Assembly (NCBI GenBank): GCA_905116865.2
Contig: CAJHNH020001139.1
Location: forward strand, 212,001-276,000
From: Candidula unifasciata
Lineage: Eukaryota > Mollusca > Gastropoda > Stylommatophora > Geomitridae
Direction: 5' to 3'
DNA length: 64,000 nucleotides
The translations under genes were made by a program, and so were the position numbers. The notes beneath the pieces were generated by a model that was not told the DNA's origin, made no database searches, and saw nothing but the letters and a program-made list of their open reading frames with translations. This document shows, piece by piece, positions 43,690-56,719 of this stretch (positions are counted from its first letter, which is position 1; each line of letters begins with the position of its first letter).

Positions 43690-45110
43690 GAGAGAAGTTA
43701 AACCGGTGAACTTTTTTGCTTTCTGAAGGTGTAGACTAGTTTTGTTTTGAATGTGTCGTTCGTCTAGACGAAAGTATGATTTCTAAATATGTCTGATGAT
43801 TATCGCTTGAGCTACAGAGTTAGTGATTTGTGCAATTCTCACAGCATTCGGCAAGCCAGTCTATGGAGAACCACCAAGCCAGATGTGATTGAACCCGGCT
43901 CAGTGAAGTCGATACTCTTACATTGAATGAAATATTAGAAATCGTTTAGAAAATGTGAGGGGCTAATTTTGTTTGTTCATGCTGTCAATCAGGATGTTAT
44001 TTTTTTGTTTGTTTTTTGTGTCTCTATCTTTCGGATGATCATGTCATTGGTATACTTCATTCAGACACATAGAAGAACTTCCAATTTGCTGTTCAGCTAA
44101 GTTTGAGTGTGTTTGTGCATGTGTTTGTGCATATGTGTGTGTGTGTGTGTGTGTGTCAGAAGACCGCAGCTTAAATCCTTCCTAAGTGATGGATCTTTCT
44201 CTGTCAATGGCAAAGGATGTTTCTCTGTCAATGGCAAAGGATGTTTCTCTGTCAATGGCAAATCATAAGGAAATCTCCACCTGCAGCTCCAGACCCTGAA
44301 TCCTTAGTTGAACATCCATCTACTTTACAGGGTCCTAAACTGTCGCAGAGTCAGGCGAGCAAGGCCAGTTTTCAAATGTATTTGTATAACAGAATGAGTC
44401 CATGAATAATCTATTCTGACGGTAGTCCTGATGTGGGCGAAACAATAAAAATATGTGTGCTCCATAAACACACCTAGAGATATAATTCTAAAGCAACAAA
44501 GTGTGTCAGGTTGTATCAACCTTGGTGATATCGCCTTAGTTTGGATCTAGTCATCCTTTCAGCCCCAAGAAACGTTCTATGCTTGATCAGTTTCATATCC
44601 TTAAACAAAGGAAGCTTGAATTGTTTTTAGACTTTTCATGTTTGATCTATGCACGATCCAACATTCTGTTACTTTGCTGCAGATGTTGGTTACAAGGCGT
44701 GGGCATGTTGCCACTTTGTTAATTATGAACTTGGAAATTGCCATTGGTTATTGCTTCCTTTGGACATCTGATAGAAAAGAAATATGGATTTATATCGTCA
44801 GGAGTTCGGCTGAATGCTGAAGATCGTTATATGGATGATCTGCTGCTGGCGGTTGGTGCCTGGTAGATATTAAACCAGAGGATGTGTATCCAATGATATT
44901 CAAAAATTAGATAGTTCTGCAGTAGATGCATATCCAGTCTCGATGTGGATTATATGGATTTATGCCTTGTAAACCGTATCCAATAGATTTTTATACAGCG
45001 ATATTCAGCAGTGTTTTGGGAACCTGTGACACAGCAAACTAAATCAAACATTTTGAGAACCTTCATCTTGTTTGCATAATATACTGATGAGTCATATGCC
45101 ATTTCTCAAC
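43690..45110. other. Intergenic, no gene seen; small 24-bp repeat
   Basis: Contains a GT tract at about 44131-44156 and three copies of a 24-bp unit (TTTCTCTGTCAATGGCAAAG) at 44190-44265. No credible coding frame. Confidence 0.5.
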
Positions 45111-45114
45111 TGCC

Positions 45115-45855
45115 CCAAAAATGTAACTAACGCCTTTGAACAAACGTTCTTACAATATGGTACCAAGCGTTTGTAGCTAAAACTAGGACCTTTAAACAAA
45201 CGTTTTTACACTATCGTACCGAGCTTTGTAATTAAAACTTTGGCCTTTGAACGAACCTTTTTACAATTTGGTACCAAGCGTTTGTAACTAAAACTTTGCC
45301 CTTTAAACAAACCTTTTTACAAAATGGAACCAAGCGTTTGTAACTAAAACTTTGGCCTTTGAACAAACGTTTTTACACTATCGTACCGAGCTTTGTAACT
45401 AAAACTGTGGCCTTTAAACAAACTTTTTTACAATATGGTACCATGCGTTTGTAACTAAAACTTTGGCCTTTAAACAAACCTTTTTACAATATGGTACCAA
45501 GCGTTTTTAACTAAAATTAGGACCTTTAAACAAACATTTTTACAATATGGTACCAAGCTTTGTAACTAAATGTTTGGCCTTTGAACGAACCTTCTTGCAA
45601 TAACGTACCAAGTTTTGTATCTAAAACTTTGGCCTTTGAACAAACCCTCTCACAATATCTTACCAAGCGTTTGTAACTAAAACTAGGGCATTTGAACAAA
45701 CCGTTTTTTAATATGGTACCAAGCGTTTGTAACGAAAACTAGGGCTTTTGAGAAAAAAAACTGTCTTACAATATCGTACCTAAAGTTTGTAACTAAAACT
45801 AGGGCTTTTGAACAAACCTTTTTACAATATCGTGCCAAGCGCTTGTATCTAAGAC
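45115..45855. repeat. 56-bp tandem repeat, about 13 copies
   Basis: The unit runs CTTTGGCCTTTGAACAAAC, then TTTTTACAATATGGTACC, then AAGCGTTTGTAACTAAAA. Copies differ at scattered positions. No motif with a known role. Confidence 0.93.
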
Positions 45856-46251
45856 TTAGATGTTGTATAAATTTATTATTATTTTATTCTAGAGGTAATG
45901 TTTGAATAGAATAATGTACGAACCTAAAGAGGCGTAAAGAGCAGAATGTAAGACTGGCCTGTGTGCCCAATTCTTAACCTGTTGGAGAAAGAAGAGAAAA
46001 AAAAACTGTTGGAAAAGTTCGTTTGTTTGAATTTCACGGTTCACGTAAGAGAGACCGTGTCTCGATCTTCGGTAAAGGGCGGAGATTTTCGTTTTCTGTC
46101 GTGAGAGAAAATAAAATTTCAAACCTGCAAAGTTTATGGCGAATGTACTAAATATTAGATATCGGCCTTAAGTCTCCAAGACCAACCTCCAATCCTCCTA
46201 CTGTTTCTTCCCCACACCGCCATAGTAGGGGGAAAAAAAGGAAAGATCCCT

Positions 46252-46512
46252 TTTCACGCCTTAGGCGTATCTGGCATATGGGAAGAGCGCCCATATTTTT
46301 ACAGACCATCGGCACTCGGTGGGTAATGTGGCAGCATTACGCCGGCTGTCTTTACTTTCCCAGGACAGCCCATCCTGGTACCCATTTTAGGCTGGGTCGA
46401 CCTACGACGCCCCATACCATGATAAAAATCCACGCAGCCAGCAGTGGGTTTCGATCGCGGTACGCTGGAATCACGAGTCGGACTCGCAACGTCTAAGCCA
46501 CTGACGCCGCTC
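46252..46512 (-). mobile_element. tRNA-derived SINE (head type S2)
   Basis: A near-complete minus-strand copy resembling 1806-2072: GTGGGTTTCGATCGCGG (complement of the B box), GACGCCCCATACCATG and the tail with GCATATGGGAAGAGCGCCC. Confidence 0.85.
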
Positions 46513-46559
46513 ACACCGCCATACAAGATGTAAATTTAGTCAGAAGAAAAAAAGATATA

Positions 46560-46560
<1 letters not shown>

Positions 46561-46633
<73 letters not shown>

Positions 46634-46641
46634 TGTGTGTG
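46561..46641. repeat. GT microsatellite
   Basis: An almost pure GT tract of about 80 bp with one GAG interruption. Confidence 0.97.
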
Positions 46642-46649
46642 TATACCAT

Positions 46650-47805
46650 GAATGGGGATCCATTTTTCCTGCCCGTGATCATTTAAGTATTTATAAAATT
46701 TTTCGGCCTTCCAAACCCTAATAAACTATATGTTTCTACTGTAAATCCTCCTTAACAAGAAATTCAAATGACAAAAACATCATGAGTTCACGTTAAAATT
46801 CGTGCTAACCATAGATTAACAAATGTGTTATGTATATATGGTGCCAGAATTACGTTTACGTGAACCGAGTTTTCGTTCTAAGCGAATTAGCGGTAAAGAA
46901 TGTTTACTGTATAAAGTCTGTAATATAAAAACAATAAATTATAACCTAGGAAACCTGTCTCGTCTATCACACAACAATTTCTTTTCTACAAGTCATTTCG
47001 GCACATACTTCAATGCATAGCTTTGAAAAACGAGCATAACGATTTCATCAAAGTGAGAACAGCGAGGACAAGAACTTGAGTGAACATTCACAACCAAATT
47101 CCCAGACTATAAAACCAACGTCTCTTGCGGCCTCTAATTAGCAGCAATGTTTATCTACTATCCTTATCCGTAAAATCGGCTAATGATGAGGAAAGGCACT
47201 TTGACATTGATAATAATCAGCACCATATATCCAAGGACAGACAAAAACACAGACACAAAACGATATTTGTTAAATGCGTTGTCTTTTGTCAGCAAAGATG
47301 TACAAGGTCGTCTCCCCTCAACCCATCCCCCCCCCCCCCCTTTTTTTTTCTTTCCGTTATCTTCTTGTTTATCTGGAAGTTTTCCAATAATTCCACTTGC
47401 CGGTTTGACGTATTGTCAATTTTCCAAATGCAGGGTAATTTCTGTTGTGATAATTGAGCTTACGTGTTTGGCTCAAAGGCTAAAGGGGAACATCTTCATT
47501 ATTTCTTTATTCCCGACCGCCCTTTCAGAAATTAACTGAACATATTTCATTCTCTACCGTTTAACTGAATCCCTCCTAGTGTTTGCAGTGTTAATATTTG
47601 TTCATTAATTTGCAGAGAAAGTAAAATATTTTCTTATAACGATTTTTAGGTCGTCTTTTGTTCGAATAATCAAAGTAAAAGGCAGCGTTCCGTAGGATGA
47701 GCAAATACAGTGGAAGTCATTAGATAAGCATTATTTTACTTCTCCCGATGGAGCATAGGCTCTTTAACAACTCACTCTTGGTTGATTTTGGACGTGCTCA
47801 TTACT
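46650..47805. other. Intergenic, no gene seen
   Basis: AT-rich. A C run then T run lies at about 47329-47350. Frames of 65-118 codons here lack any recognisable domain or conservation within the window. Confidence 0.45.
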
Positions 47806-47811
47806 TTCCAG

Positions 47812-48075
47812 GGATCCACCGTGGTGTAGCGGCTAAACGCTCGCTTTCTGATCGAAGGTCGTGGGTTTAGATTCAAAGGATACAGGAAAATTTTTTTTTC
47901 TTTTTAATAAATGAACCCGGCTCCCATGTCGACCCAACCTTAAATCAGCACCAGGTACAGTCCTGGGAAATGGATGCGGCCAACTTGATGTTGACCATAT
48001 CATCCACCTAGAATCTATTGGTCTGTAAAACGTTTAGCTCTAAATGCACAACATGTCTAAAGGCTAGGAACAAGA
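47812..48075 (+). mobile_element. tRNA-derived SINE S1, near full length
   Basis: Head ACCGTGGTGTAGCGGCTAAA and AAGGTCGTGGGTTTAG. Body GGCTCCCATGTCGACCC and AACTTGATGTTGACCATATC. Tail TAAAACGTTTAGCTC. Confidence 0.82.
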
Positions 48076-48234
48076 GCCGTTCCTTTACTCAGCTCCAGAG
48101 ATCCACTGATGCTCCGATCCTCGCCCAAACAGATCCCACAAGCGTGACACGGCTGACAACTTTTGCTTTGTGCTGCTTGATCAAACGTTTTGCGCCTACA
48201 GTAAAATGATAGTTTGCTTCGGCTCCAAGTAGTG

Positions 48235-48570
48235 GTCCATTATTTTTGGTCAGGTTATGTGAGAATTGTTTATGTTTATTTAATGGATCAACATCATGGC
48301 ACACGGATGTAACCCATAAGTGCTCCGTTTTTCTTCCAACTCAAGCCTGAGTTCAAAGAATCTCAGCGCAGTGCTCAAACTATAAAGACGGGCGTCCGGT
48401 CTTACTACCCAGAGACCAAGGGCAAATTACTAGAAATCCATGGGGAAAAATACAAGCCTTCACCGGGGCTTGAACCCAGGACCTCTAGCACCAGAGGCGG
48501 GCACCATACCTTGAAACCACGTAACCTTTCCCTCAAATTATACAAGAAGAGACACTGCAACAAGCTGTGA
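48235..48570 (+). repeat. Dispersed repeat R5 with tRNA-like end
   Basis: Matches 35825-36215: GGATCAACATCATGGC, GTAACCCATAAGTGCTCCG, GGGGCTTGAACCCAGGACC and CAGAGGCGGGCACCAT. Read on the minus strand it starts with a tRNA-like block. Confidence 0.72.
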
Positions 48571-48799
48571 CAGATCAGAGGTTGTGGAAAGGCATGCTCG
48601 CCCACTCCAGCAGGCCAAGGACTTATGATGATAATAATGGAATGTAGACATCCCTCAACCTGCTCCCATGTTCATCAGACTAAAAAAAATCTATTGTATC
48701 ACTCAAAAGCATGCAATGGATGTTCTGTAATGCACATTCTTTTACATGATTTACAATCAAGGACATCAGAACTAGTATTATTCAAAACTATTTCTTCCC

Positions 48800-49200
48800 G
48801 TAGTTTAATGTTTAATGATGTATCCTTATCACAGTACTGGGGTCATTCCCATAAGCGATCCATCCCCGTCTTCAGCAGCAAGCGCAGAGTTCCATTCCTA
48901 TTCCCATGGCACCGGTAACAGTCTGATCGTATTTCCGCCTCCCTTTTCCCTAAAGTGTTGATCGTTAGCCACATCAACTTGCCAGTCCTCGCAGCATCAT
49001 TCTCCTCAGACCGTGATAAACCTTCGGTCCCTCATTCGCCTCCAAAAAAAAAAAACACCCTTACATCTAGCTTGTAATGCTTGAGTTCATCACTCAGTTC
49101 TGCAAAACCAGCCAATCTAACTGCTTATGCATTTCCTAATACACCGGCATTCCTGAAAACAGATATCCAAATCACACTAACTACTTGGTGTCTTCCCGTG
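48800..49200 (-). pseudogene. LINE RNase H-class 3' end relic
   Basis: Same C-terminal block as 12190-12440 and 40205-40490 (CCCGTCTTCAGCAGCAAGCG, GGCACCGGTAACAGTCTG). A decayed RNase H end (ATTTCCTAATACACCGGC) lies further on. It carries an A-run indel. Confidence 0.7.
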
Positions 49201-49609
49201 GTAAATTAAAATAATGTAATGGGCCGACCTGCTTCATGATAATAATGATGGTGATGTTATTTATAATTGATTATGTTTCACTCTTATCTGTATCCTCCTC
49301 ATGTCCCCGTTGACACTGGAGGAATGTCATTATTTGATCTTGTTTCCGTAACAAAGTACTTAGTTGGGTTATCATCATTGCTCTCCGGACATGTCCATGG
49401 GTGCTCAGATTCCCTCACCTCAAAAAACACTAGCGTCCGGTGGCTTATAGTACCAGTTTTGCAAGTCCTCTGATGTGCCTAGTGTGTGTATCGTTTTCTG
49501 CTATTCCTATCTTAATTGCCAAGCCTACCAAACTAGCGAGTGCTGTGGATTCACCCCCCCCCCCCCCAAAGCCCTCCACCCTTCCCATTTCTTAGAGGTT
49601 ATTATTAAT

Positions 49610-49720
49610 ATCAACATGATCCATAGGTTGACCGTCGGTGATAATGGCGGATCCGGCCAACATATTAGCTCTTTCTTTCCTATCGACGCCTGCCTATCCC
49701 GGAAAGAAAATAAAAGTGGC
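49610..49720 (-). pseudogene. LINE RNase H fragment
   Basis: GGCGGATCCGGCCAACATAT and CGACGCCTGCCTATCCCGG parallel the RNase H C-terminal segment at 16740-16810. Short and heavily decayed. Confidence 0.45.
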
Positions 49721-49829
49721 TTCACACACAGTAGACTTCTATAATGAATCAAGCCACGACCTCCACACCGAACCTATCTGAACCCTCCAGATCAAACTTA
49801 TTGAATCACTGAGTACATACGCGGGAGTG

Positions 49830-50235
49830 CAGTTCTGCGTTTCGAGCTACACGAACGCTTGCGTTACTCTCAAAGTACCTGTTTATGCTAATGAGGTGTA
49901 AACCCATGTCCGGCTCCAGCTGACGAGCTGTGCTGCTGACGTCACCGGTTCGGGCTAACAATGCGTTAACGCACCAGTTCTTTAACAAGACAAAACTATT
50001 TTCGACAGTGGCGAATGAAGACAACTTAAATTTTAACTCTTTTGTATCTACAGGCCTTAATTACTAATTTCACAACTTTTACCGAACTTGTCTTGATTAT
50101 TGCAAAGGCACGCCTAACATACGCTCACGGCACCGCAGGTTGCATCGACACTTAGAACCGCTGCTTTAACGCATTGTTAGCCCAATCTCGTGACGTCAGC
50201 AGCACCACCTGTCAGCTGGAGCCTGTCGTGGTCCA
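49830..50235. repeat. Foldback repeat (inverted arms)
   Basis: The left arm (about 49905-50025, minus sense) and right arm (about 50145-50235, plus sense) share TTAACGCATTGTTAGCCC, GTGACGTCAGCAGCAC and GTCAGCTGGAGCC, with about 120 bp between them. A single arm is also at 39145-39270. The structure suggests a foldback-type DNA element or an inverted duplication of one. Confidence 0.7.
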
Positions 50236-50689
50236 CCACTTGCTAAACAGGAAGGACCAAGGTGCTAATTTCTCCTGTCTTTCTACTCAAGGCTTCTCCG
50301 ATATGGTTAAACCTGGCAGTGGCGCCAGTCCGTGCGAGTATAGTGCTAGGAGAATCGTGAAAGCACACAAGCCATTGCGCCCCGACAAGGCCCCAGCATC
50401 ACAGGGCTGGTTAGTTCTCAACGTTATTTGTCGTTGTCTATCGCTTGTCTATCACTGTCATGATTCTGACTGAGCCGTGCCGTATCTTGACTCAGCGTTA
50501 TACCATCATCGTGTTATCAATGTCAAACATGGGAATAAACAAACCAAAACGGCTCCTATACTAACTCGTATATACAATAATTTTCTCTTTCTGTCTCTCT
50601 CTCTCTTTCTCTCTCGCTCGCTCTCCCTCTGTCTCCCTCCCTCTCTCTCTCTCTCCCTTTGTGTCTAGGTGTATGTTTATGTCACTCTA

Positions 50690-51475
<786 letters not shown>

Positions 51476-51781
51476 CCGACCTTCTGTCTGTCCTTCTGCT
51501 CCTCCATCTGTGTGTCTAACTGTCCGTATATAATCACAGTTCTCTATCTTGTAACCCCACAGCCATAATTACCCTTTCATACACGCTGCTCACGATTCTG
51601 CCACCCACCACTGACTGCTCCCCCCTTTTATGTTTACCAGACCTCCCTAAAAACAACAACAGCCCTCACAGGTGTTTTCTCTATTCACAACAGCAGCTAG
51701 GCCCTCTGTGTTACTAATTTTAACACGAAAACAAAATAAACTTTCGCACGTTCAAAGGTGAGCTGATTCCTCAACATCGGC

Positions 51782-52444
51782 CCAGTCTCATACTTAACTT
51801 CATTAACTGTTGTTGCACCAACCGATGTGTTTCGATCCGATAAACATGACACCAGTCTCATACTTATCTTCATTAACTGTTGTTGCACCAACCGATGTGT
51901 TTCGATCCGATAAACATAACACCAGTCTCATACTTATCTTTATTAACTGTTGTTGCACCAACCGATGTGTTTTGATCCGATAAACATAACACCAGTCTCA
52001 TACTTATCTTTATTAACTTTGGATTTATCAGTGAGTTTCAACTGGATATTAATAACGACCGGGTTCAAAGTTTCGTGCCTATCTTCATTAATTAACTGTA
52101 GTACTGACCGACGTGTTTCTATCGGATATAAAAAACGCTGGGGTTCGTTGTCTCATGCCTACCTTCATCGATCATTGAACTGACCGATGTGTTTCTATCA
52201 GAAACAAATAACGCTGGATTTCATCTTCGTTAATCGTTGCCATGATCGATGTGTTTCTATCAGAAACAAATTACCCTGGGTTTATCTTCGTTAATCGTTG
52301 CCCTGACCGATATGTTTGTATCACAAACAACCCTAGAGTTCATCTTCGTTATTCATTGCACTGATCGATGTGTTTCTATCAAATACAAATAACGCTTGGA
52401 TTATCTTCGTTAATCGTTGACCTCATCGATGTGTTTCTATCAGG
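51782..52444. repeat. 70-bp tandem repeat, about nine copies, graded decay
   Basis: The unit contains CATACTTATCTTCATTAACTG and ACCGATGTGTTTCGATC, with GATAAACATAACACC. The first three copies are nearly identical. Later ones shorten and diverge (ATCTTCGTTAATCGTTG, GATGTGTTTCTATCAG). Confidence 0.9.
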
Positions 52445-52902
52445 TTCGAGCATTCAAAAGCAAAACCAGTCAGCTTCACATTATCACAAATTATAAGTGA
52501 ATGTTGCGGCTATCAGTCCTTCATCAGTCCATTACATAAATATACAATACTACAAATCTGAACAAGAATACACAATATCACTTAATCTAGCTGAATATCT
52601 GACACATGTATGGATATTCTAGTCTTATCAATCAGCATAGGTCCGACACTATTAACCACAGCACGCGGATGGGAATATTAAAGGGGGACTATGAGCACAC
52701 GTGGACGTGTCTGGAGTGTCGTGAAGATAATCCAAAATAGCTGAATTTAACTAACTCAGATTTCATAGTTGCCCAAAAGCACCACTGTCGTTGGCTAATA
52801 AACGCCATCTTTTCTGTTTGCGTGTGACATTGAGGGCACCTTTTGCTTTTGCCTTTTTTTTAATTTTGTTTTTAGCGCTATGTAATGAACAAATGGAAAT
52901 TG

Positions 52903-53140
52903 TCGACGTCTGTGGCTTATGCTTTGCGAATTCTCTTGGTAATGCCAGGGTGCCGGGTTCGATCCCAACTGCATGCCCCGCGCTTTGTGTTGGTTTTGAC
53001 AGTGGTGTCGAGAAGTCGACCTTCCAGAAAGCAATGGCAAACTACTGGACGTCAATCTATCTCAAAAAACCACAACAGCCCAAAAAAATGTGGGGTTGGT
53101 CCTGCAACGTCCTGTAAAGGATACGCAACTAACTTTTTAA
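52903..53140 (+). mobile_element. tRNA-derived SINE S3
   Basis: Head GACGTCTGTGGCTTATGC and GGGTTCGATCCCAACTGC. Body AGCAATGGCAAACTACTGG and GTCCTGTAAAGGATACGC. Confidence 0.85.
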
Positions 53141-53282
53141 ATAGATTAATTGTAGTAGGTACCGGTAATTTAGAAAAAAAAGAAAATTTTTTTTTTTAAC
53201 ATTGTGATGGGAACCAGTGCTTGTTTTTCTAGACAGAATAAAAAGGTTCTATGTCATGAGGACCTTGTTTCGTATCTTCTTC

Positions 53283-53540
53283 TTCTTCTTTTTCTTCTCG
53301 TTCACCGGCTGTAAACTCGGGCGGAAAGTTCAGGTTGTTCGTCAACTTATGGACTGCAGTCCTGTTCCAGAACCTGAGTGTTTCGTGTGCATCCGTTTGA
53401 CAGATCTGTATGCAGACTGTTGGTTCCTTGCCTCTCAGGCAGATGCACTCCCAGGAAGCTCCCAATTAGTCGACTCTTACGACATGCTTTTGGGGAGGCA
53501 GTGGGTTTATTCTTGTTTTTCCCATAGTAGGGCCCCTGAA
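53283..53540 (+). repeat. Dispersed repeat R4 (plus copy)
   Basis: Follows a TTCTTCTTC run and is one of the clearest R4 copies: TTCACCGGCTGTAAACTC, GGAAAGTTCAGG, GTCGACTCTTACGACATGC and GGGGAGGCAGTGGG. Confidence 0.85.
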
Positions 53541-53629
53541 CCCACACGGGGAATTTCGTATCTGTAACACTGGCTGTCATTTTCTTGCCGTATGGGAACA
53601 TCCTTTATTATTTACCAACAGCTACTGAC

Positions 53630-53860
53630 CCCGTCGGCTCTGTGGCTTAGTCGATACGAACGCTTCGTAATGCCGGGGTACCGGGTTCGATCCCAGCTAG
53701 GAGCCATACGCCTTGAGTTGGTTTCAACAGTGGTATCAGGGAGCCGACCGTGTAGTGGCAATGGCAAACTACTAGACGTAAATTTACCTGGTGGCTGGTG
53801 GGGTTAGTTCTGCAACGTCCTGTAAAGGATACGCAACTAACCTTTTTTAAACCGACCCCA
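53630..53860 (+). mobile_element. tRNA-derived SINE S3
   Basis: Head GTCGGCTCTGTGGCTTAGTC and GGGTTCGATCCCAGCTAGG. Body TTTCAACAGTGGTATCAGG and GTCCTGTAAAGGATACGC. Confidence 0.85.
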
Positions 53861-53869
53861 AGTCTACTA

Positions 53870-54595
53870 TTTTTATTTTCTAGAAGGAGTGGGGTGTATG
53901 GTGGGGGTCCACATTCTGCTTCGTGCCGCTGGGCGTCATAGGTTACCATTTGATCAGTATCCGAGCTAGGACATGCTCGGTTGCCCCTTATGCTTTGATA
54001 TTGAGTCCGAAGGTATCATTGACACCATCAGTCCTTCTTCTCCTTGGTCGTCCCGTACCTCTTGGCGTTTCTATCGCTCTTGGTGTGCGCTCTCGTCTCT
54101 GGCATCATTAGATCTGAATATCCAAATCATCTCAGTCTTTGTTTTTCAACGAATTTATTTATAGGCATGGCTCCAGCAGTTGTTAATTTCTTCGTTTCTC
54201 CCATGATCTCTTCTGGTTTTGTTCATTTCTCAGAAACATTTTATTTCGCACGTGGACCATTTTCTTTAGTGTTCAAGCTTACTAGAAACGGCACATCTTA
54301 CTGAATCCTTAATCGGTTATAGTGAAGCTGCGTTAATGTAGTGGATGGCAGGTTTGCTGACACGAGTTGCGAATTCCTCTTGTTTTTGTTTACCTGTTTT
54401 CTTTAGATTCCATTTTACCGCTTCGGGTGTCGATAGAGATATAAATGTTCTGCTTTTTGCTTTTCTGGCTCTCTTCACCATAGGCACATCTTGTTGTTGT
54501 AGAATTTTTCCGCTATTCTATTTCAATTGTATCATTGGTCTACCTCGTGGTCTGCGTCCATCTCGTTTTGTTAGTGTATGCCTTGTATGATATCA
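53870..54595. other. Unassigned, possibly LINE-derived
   Basis: The T-rich plus strand with CGTCCATCTCG and GTCCTTCTTCTCC words looks like an antisense decayed LINE, but I could not match a defined protein motif. No gene called. Confidence 0.35.
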
Positions 54596-54600
54596 GTCGG

Positions 54601-54766
<166 letters not shown>

Positions 54767-55192
54767 CCGTCTGTGTGATTTTTATAGTAATATCATTGAC
54801 ACAAAATTGACACACACACACACACAAATCGCACAAACATCAAAATACGTCCTTCAGTATGATTATAGCAGAGTGCGGTGTCCGTGTCAGGTCTTCTGGC
54901 AGTCTGCAGATGCCAGCTAACAGGGAACCTCGGGCTCTGAATCTTCTGTGTTAGCTCGGGCATCTTAAGAGCTCCCTCCTCTTTTTGTTTGGGGGAAGGG
55001 AAGGAGAGGTCGGGGGGGGGGGGGTAAGAGAGAAAAGATCTCAGTCTAAACCTACAATATTTTACGCGAACAGACCCCTCCCACCCAAACCTGCTGTGCA
55101 AAGCCGTTGTCTTTTTTTAAAGCATTTCTATTTTTTTTAACTATACTTCCCATTATTTCAAATATATTATCTTATTGCCATTTAGTACACAA

Positions 55193-55193
55193 T

Positions 55194-55256
<63 letters not shown>
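55193..55256. repeat. AAT microsatellite
   Basis: Pure AAT triplets, about 20 copies. Confidence 0.97.
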
Positions 55257-55257
<1 letters not shown>

Positions 55258-55259
55258 TT

Positions 55260-55900
55260 AATAATTACAATAGATGTCAGGCACTAAAGCAAACGGGAAG
55301 TAGCGTGGACAGAGCTGATGTCATCAACGCTGTAGGACTAGGTTGGGGGATAATGGCGAATCTCCAACGCTGACACGACTGCGCAACCTAGGAGTCAAGC
55401 TTCGTGAAGCACGTCTGTGTCGTCTTCAGGGTAAAGACAAGAGATACTGTAACCAACTCCTTATAGGAACAATCAACCTTGGAGTGGCTACTGCATCGGA
55501 GGACTGAGGACGCATGGGGATGCCCAGTGTGCACAGACATAGATTGTGGTTGCGTAATATAACATAACATAACATAATAATAATAAATTAAAAAAGCTTT
55601 AAAAAAATGGTTTCAACTCTTTGAAGCCCCTGTCTCTGCCATTATTTGTTATCGGGTCGAAGTTTAAGGAGCCTAATCAGTGTTCAGTAGAGCAATAATG
55701 TGTATTAATAAAAATAATATCAATAATTTATATAAAATTAATATTACTATATTATTACTATAACTACTATTATTGCACAGTTAAACATGGCTTCAATCCC
55801 TCTTAACGTCTCTACAGTAAAAAGCCCCTCCCTCTGCCAGTGTTGTCTCTCTGGTGGGGTTTGTGTTGAGAACCACTGCTCTATTATTGTATGTGAGTGT
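55260..55900. other. Intergenic, no gene seen
   Basis: Includes an unassigned segment (55270-55560) with small open frames and a short AACAT repeat near 55560-55578. No domain recognised. Confidence 0.4.
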
Positions 55901-55904
55901 GTGT

Positions 55905-56059
55905 ATGTGTGTGTGTATGTGTGTATGTATGTATGCATGTATGTATGAATGTATGTATGTATGTATGTATGTATGTATGTATGTATGTATGTATGTATGT
56001 ATGTATGTATGTATGTATGTATGTATGTATGTATGTATGTATGTATGTATGTATGTATG

Positions 56060-56090
<31 letters not shown>

Positions 56091-56215
56091 TGTAATGTAA
56101 TGTAATGTAATGTAATGTAATGTAATGTATGTTATGTTATGTTATGTTATGTTATGTTATGTTATGTTATGTTATGTTATGTTATGTTATGTTATGTTAT
56201 GTTATGTTATGTATG

Positions 56216-56246
<31 letters not shown>

Positions 56247-56579
56247 GGTATGTATGTATGTATGTATGTATGTATGTATGTATGTATGTATGTATGTATG
56301 TATGTATGTATGTATGTATGTTATGTATGTATGTATGTATGTATGTATGTATGTATGTATGTAGTATGTATGTATGTATGTATGTATGTAGGTACGGTAG
56401 GTAGGTAGGTAGGTAGGTAGGTAGGTAGGTAGGTAGGTAGGTAGGTGGGTGGGCAGGCGGGCGGGCGGGCGGGCGGGCGGGCGGGCGGGCGGGTGGGTGG
56501 GTGGGTGGGTGGGTGGGTGGGTGGGTGGGTGGGTAGGTAGGTAGGTAGGTAGGTAGGTAGGCAGGTCTGTCTGTCTGCC

Positions 56580-56658
<79 letters not shown>

Positions 56659-56660
56659 GC
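55905..56660. repeat. Mosaic tetranucleotide array, ten-step motif ladder
   Basis: In order: TGTA (55918-56085), TGTAA (to about 56128), TGTTA (to about 56210), TGTA again to about 56390 with single GG, TTA and AGT interruptions, TAGG (56395-56445), TGGG and CGGG (56446-56490), TGGG (to 56532), TAGG (to 56562), CTGT (to 56658), then GTGC and GA. All frames are artefacts. Confidence 0.97.
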
Positions 56661-56719
56661 GTGCGTGCGTGTGTGACAGAGAGAGAGAGAGAGAGAGAGA
56701 CAAATAGAGGGTGTGTGCG

